NCBI RefSeq assembly: GCF_028882275.1
Contig: NZ_JARBUT010000007.1
Coordinates: forward strand, 124,001 to 188,000
DNA length: 64,000 nucleotides
Reading direction: 5' to 3'
Source of the DNA: Nocardiopsis sp. N85
GTDB lineage: Bacteria; Actinomycetota; Actinomycetes; Streptosporangiales; Streptosporangiaceae
This document shows positions 61,379 through 64,000 of the stretch, piece by piece (position 1 is the first letter of the stretch; the number at the start of each line of letters is the position of its first letter). The translations under genes were made by a program, and so were the position numbers. The notes beneath the pieces are model-generated. The model had not been told where the DNA came from. It worked only from the letters and a program-made list of their open reading frames with translations, and made no database searches.

Positions 61379-62413
61379 TCAGGACGCGGTGGGCGGCGCG
61401 GTGCTCTCCCGCGCCACCACCTCTCCCGGCACCGTGATGACCCGGTGCCCTCCCTGATGGTCCTCGTCCAAGGCCAGCGCGGCGGCCCGCTCGCCCATCT
61501 CCTCCAACGGCAACCGCACCGTGGTCAACCCCGGAGTCAGATCCCGCAGGGTGGGGATGTCGTCGAACCCCGCCACCGACAGGTCGTCGGGCACCCGCAT
61601 GCCCAGATCGCGCAACGCCGCCATGGCCCCCGTGGCCATGACGTCGTTGACCGCGAACAGACAGGTGGCGTCGGTGCCCAACGTCATGAGCCGACGCGTG
61701 GACTCATAACCCCCGTCACGGGTGAACGCCCCGTGCACCACGTTGTGGTGGGCCAACTCCAACCCGGCCGCCGACAGCGCACCGTGGAAACCGTCCAGGC
61801 GCTCGCGGGCCGTGCGCAGGTCCGTGGGCCCCGCCAGGATCGCGAACCGCCGGTGCCCCAACCCCACCAGGTGCCGGGCCAGGGCGGCGGCCCCGGAATG
61901 GTTGTCGGGGCTGACGGTGTCGGCGGGCAACCCCGGCTGCGACACGCACGCCACCCGACCGCCCTGGCGGCGGAACGCCTCGATCTCCCCGATCAGGCGG
62001 GCGTTGCTCTCCTCGTCGGTGGAACGCGACCCCACCAGGATCACGGCCTTGGCCCGATGGGAGCGCAACGCCGCCAGCACCCGCCCCTCCTTCTGCGCCG
62101 ACCGGTTGGTGCTGCCCAGCACCAACACCAGCCCCCGCTCCTCGGCGCACCGGGTCACCCCGGCCGCGATCGAGGAGAAATAGGGGTCGGAGATGTCGTG
62201 GACCAACAGGCCCACCAGCGAACTGCTGTTGCGCGCCAACGTCTGCGCGGAGGCGTTGGCCAGATAGCCCAACTCCTCCGCGCTGGCGTTGACCTTGTCC
62301 CGCAGCCGTTGACTGACCTGCCGGGTACTGCCGTTGATGACCCTCGAAGCGGTCGCCAGGGAGACGCCCGCGTGCTCGGCCACCTGTTCCAGCGTTACGT
62401 AACCGGAGTCCAC
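61379..62413 (-). CDS. LacI-family transcriptional regulator
   Basis: The 344-residue protein from GTG 62413 has the LacI HTH ('TLEQVAEHAGVSLATASRVI', then 'NGSTRQVSQRLRDKVNASAE') and a periplasmic-binding-protein fold with 'VAGFDDIPTLRDLTPGLTTV'. It is convergent to the sugar-acid operon. Palindromes of the GAAAGCGCTTTC type before that operon and a related one in front of its own gene suggest it represses both. Confidence 0.92.
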   Translation of the reverse strand: MDSGYVTLEQVAEHAGVSLATASRVINGSTRQVSQRLRDKVNASAEELGYLANASAQTLARNSSSLVGLLVHDISDPYFSSIAAGVTRCAEERGLVLVLGSTNRSAQKEGRVLAALRSHRAKAVILVGSRSTDEESNARLIGEIEAFRRQGGRVACVSQPGLPADTVSPDNHSGAAALARHLVGLGHRRFAILAGPTDLRTARERLDGFHGALSAAGLELAHHNVVHGAFTRDGGYESTRRLMTLGTDATCLFAVNDVMATGAMAALRDLGMRVPDDLSVAGFDDIPTLRDLTPGLTTVRLPLEEMGERAAALALDEDHQGGHRVITVPGEVVARESTAPPTAS

Positions 62414-62441
62414 GCCCCTGGCCCTTCTCGTCCCACGTCCT

Positions 62442-62455
62442 GGAAAACTCTTTCC
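62442..62455 (-). promoter_or_regulatory. Imperfect LacI-type operator before the lacI gene
   Basis: GGAAAACTCTTTCC resembles the GAAAGCGCTTTC sites with the centre changed. It lies 29 bases upstream of the regulator start, fitting autoregulation. Confidence 0.55.
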
Positions 62456-62495
62456 CAGAGTAGCCGAGCGCCCGGGGCTCCGAGGCTTCGCCAAT

Positions 62496-63389
62496 TCAGC
62501 GCACCCGATCGGACCGCAACCGGTCACGCCAGGTCGCGGTCGGCGCCCACCCCAGATCACGCCGCGCCTTGGCCGAGGAGAACACCGCCCGCCCGTCCGC
62601 CAACGCCCCCGCCACCGGCGCCGAACCCGGATGCGACCGCGCCATCAACCCGTCCACCGGCCCCACCGCCAACGGATCGGCGGCCACCGCGTTGTAGACA
62701 CCGCCGTGCTCCACCCGCTCCGGGTGCTCCACGATGCGCGCGAACAGGTCCGCGACGTCACCGGCGTCCACGTAATTGAACAACGACACCGCCGCCAACT
62801 CCGGATCGGCCACCCGATCGGCCATGGTGTGCCCCTGCTGGGTGGGCGCGCCCGCCCACTCCTCGGGGGCGACCACGTACCCGGGACGCACCGCGCACAA
62901 CGTGCACGCCGAGGAGGTGCGGGCCAGCGCCCGCACGGTCTGCTCCACGATCGCCTTGCTCAACCCGTAGGCGTGCCAGGGCTCGACCGGGTGCTCCTCG
63001 TCCAACGGCAGGTACCGCGGCCGCCACGACGGCGTGTTGTAGCCGTACACGGTGGGACTGGAGGCGGCCACCGCGCACCGGGCCCCGCGCTCCACCGCCT
63101 CGCCCAGCACCGCCCAGGCCAGACCGGTGTTGACCTGAAGGGTCTCCACGTCCGGTCGGGCGAACGGCACGGCGATCCCCGCCAGGTGCACCACCGCCTC
63201 CGGACGCGCCCGCTCGAAGGCGGCCGCCCGCGCGGCGGGATCGAGCAGATCGGCCCGCACCCCCACCGCCCCCGACGCATGGGTGTGTTCGGCGATGTCC
63301 ACCGAGGTCACATCGTGTCCTCGGTCGACCAGCCCGGAGACGACACTGCGCCCCAACCGACCGGCGCCCCCGGTGACGAGCACGCGCAT
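62496..63389 (-). CDS. NAD-dependent epimerase/dehydratase family, uronate-dehydrogenase-like
   Basis: The 297-residue protein starts 'MRVLVTGGAGRLGRSVVSGL' and has 'YGLSKAI' with Tyr141 and Lys145 as catalytic pair, after 'AASSPTVYGY'. The length and the substrate-side motif 'NYVDAGDVADLFARIVEHPE' resemble uronate dehydrogenases, which oxidise galacturonate or glucuronate to the aldaric acid lactone. That would feed the dehydratase and KdgD opposite. Function by context is inference. Confidence 0.8.
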   Translation of the reverse strand: MRVLVTGGAGRLGRSVVSGLVDRGHDVTSVDIAEHTHASGAVGVRADLLDPAARAAAFERARPEAVVHLAGIAVPFARPDVETLQVNTGLAWAVLGEAVERGARCAVAASSPTVYGYNTPSWRPRYLPLDEEHPVEPWHAYGLSKAIVEQTVRALARTSSACTLCAVRPGYVVAPEEWAGAPTQQGHTMADRVADPELAAVSLFNYVDAGDVADLFARIVEHPERVEHGGVYNAVAADPLAVGPVDGLMARSHPGSAPVAGALADGRAVFSSAKARRDLGWAPTATWRDRLRSDRVR

Positions 63390-63435
63390 GGATCGTTCCA
63401 CCTTTCCGGAACTTGGGAAATCGGAGAAAAAGGGT

Positions 63436-64000
63436 TCAGGGCAGGGCGACGACGGCCGCGGCCAGACCGGCGAGATCACCGACGTGCCCGTCGCACACCG
63501 CGACGCGCAGCCGCCGACGCAGGACCGCGCCCCCCGGCACCGGCAGGCGGACGTCCCAGGCCAGGGCCGGGCCCACCCCCGGGTACTCCCCCGCCCGCAG
63601 GAACCACGGGTCCGTGTGCCCCCCGGGCTGGTGGAACAGCAGGGTCCAGGGCCCGCCCGCGTCCCCGACCAGCGCCAACCAGGCGGCGCGCGAACCGTGC
63701 AAAGCCGCCTCACCCTCCAGACCATCGGGGCCGTGGACGCGCGGCGCCGCCGGACCGATGGGCGCCCGCCAGAACAGCCCCCCGTAACCGGCGCCGGGCC
63801 GACCGTTGGTGGCCGGGCTGCCGATGTCCAGGTCCCGGCCCGAGGTGTTGCGCAGGGTCGTGTCCAGGTCCAGGACCCACGCGGAGCCGTCCAGGGGGCG
63901 GGCGCGCAGGCGACGTTCCTCGCGCACCAGCTCCCCACCGTCGGGACCGGTCCAGGACACCTCCTCCACACCCCCGCCATCGCCATCGCCACGCCACGCC
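63436..64000 (-). CDS. PmoA (DUF6807) family protein, partial
   Basis: The reading frame continues past the right edge, so the start is not visible; a GTG at 63969 is internal. Visible parts read 'LDTTLRNTSGRDLDIGSPAT', 'GGLFWRAPIGPAAPRVHGPD' and 'WFLRAGEYPGVGPALAWDVR', typical of DUF6807/PmoA-like beta proteins often encoded in sugar-catabolic loci. The exact role is unknown. It lies 46 bases from the epimerase gene on the same strand and is likely in one transcript with it. Confidence 0.75.
   Translation of the reverse strand, partial: AWRGDGDGGGVEEVSWTGPDGGELVREERRLRARPLDGSAWVLDLDTTLRNTSGRDLDIGSPATNGRPGAGYGGLFWRAPIGPAAPRVHGPDGLEGEAALHGSRAAWLALVGDAGGPWTLLFHQPGGHTDPWFLRAGEYPGVGPALAWDVRLPVPGGAVLRRRLRVAVCDGHVGDLAGLAAAVVALP

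Overview
The window is high-GC actinobacterial DNA with strong G/C preference at third codon positions, many GTG (and some TTG) starts and frequent 4-bp ATGA/GTGA gene overlaps. The gene families fit a filamentous actinomycete: an XRE-DUF5753/DUF397/ATPase trio, a TipA-type MerR regulator, a LAL-type LuxR regulator, an ECF sigma factor paired with a DGPF protein, and a GlnR box at a nitrate operon. The set resembles Nocardiopsis and its relatives, but the genus is an inference and nothing in the window proves it.

Region by region. 1-3.85 kb: end of a sodium-dependent amino-acid transporter with its tiny MetS subunit, a DJ-1/PfpI protein, an SDR, and an ArsR-AHSA1 fusion regulator overlapping a DHFR-like reductase. 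3.9-7.9 kb: a decayed Tn3-family transposon with matching 34-bp terminal inverted repeats and an exact 5-bp target duplication. It holds remnants of tnpA, a resolvase, an IS5-type and an IS481-type transposase, plus an apparently intact pair made of an HTH protein and a CPBP membrane protease. It interrupted an intergenic repeat whose uninterrupted copy lies at 8.62 kb. 8-19 kb: methyltransferases, an APH-like protein, an XRE-cupin regulator, a DinB protein, the XRE/DUF397/ATPase cluster, a GbsR-type regulator facing a DUF4097 gene, a class C serine hydrolase and a DUF1206 membrane protein. 19.5-28.6 kb: two divergent genes around a mirror-symmetric promoter centred on a CRP-type site, the DGPF-ECF sigma pair, and a minus-strand row of LAL regulator, OmpA-type lipoprotein, small unknown protein and Fic protein.

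28.9-33.9 kb: assimilatory nitrate block narK-nasC-nasB with a GlnR box. 34-45.6 kb: mostly single genes (GNATs, Nudix enzymes, CsbD, methyltransferase, quinone-oxidoreductase-like enzyme, NmrA-like protein, MerR regulator, thioesterase, metallophosphoesterase, CGNR regulator) with several gene remnants. 45.8-48.4 kb: a three-gene Mn/Fe-type ABC importer with a DtxR/MntR-like box. 48.6-55.3 kb: a serine/threonine kinase read across a frameshift, MarR regulator plus hydrolase, TetR plus saccharopine-dehydrogenase-like gene, and a TetR regulator plus a deiodinase-like redoxin that share three matching operators.

55.9-64 kb: a sugar-acid catabolic cluster. A Gfo/Idh/MocA dehydrogenase, a DUF993 aldolase-like protein, a sugar-phosphate isomerase family protein, a KdgD-type dehydratase and an enolase-superfamily dehydratase form one plus-strand operon. 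A LacI regulator, a uronate-dehydrogenase-like epimerase and the end of a PmoA/DUF6807 protein lie on the minus strand. LacI-type palindromes sit before the operon and a looser one before the lacI gene. The likely job is oxidation of a hexuronate or aldarate to 2-oxoglutarate semialdehyde; the substrate is inferred.

Several genes carry single-base frameshifts, three of them at G runs, so sequencing error should be excluded before calling them dead. No rRNA, tRNA or CRISPR array was seen.
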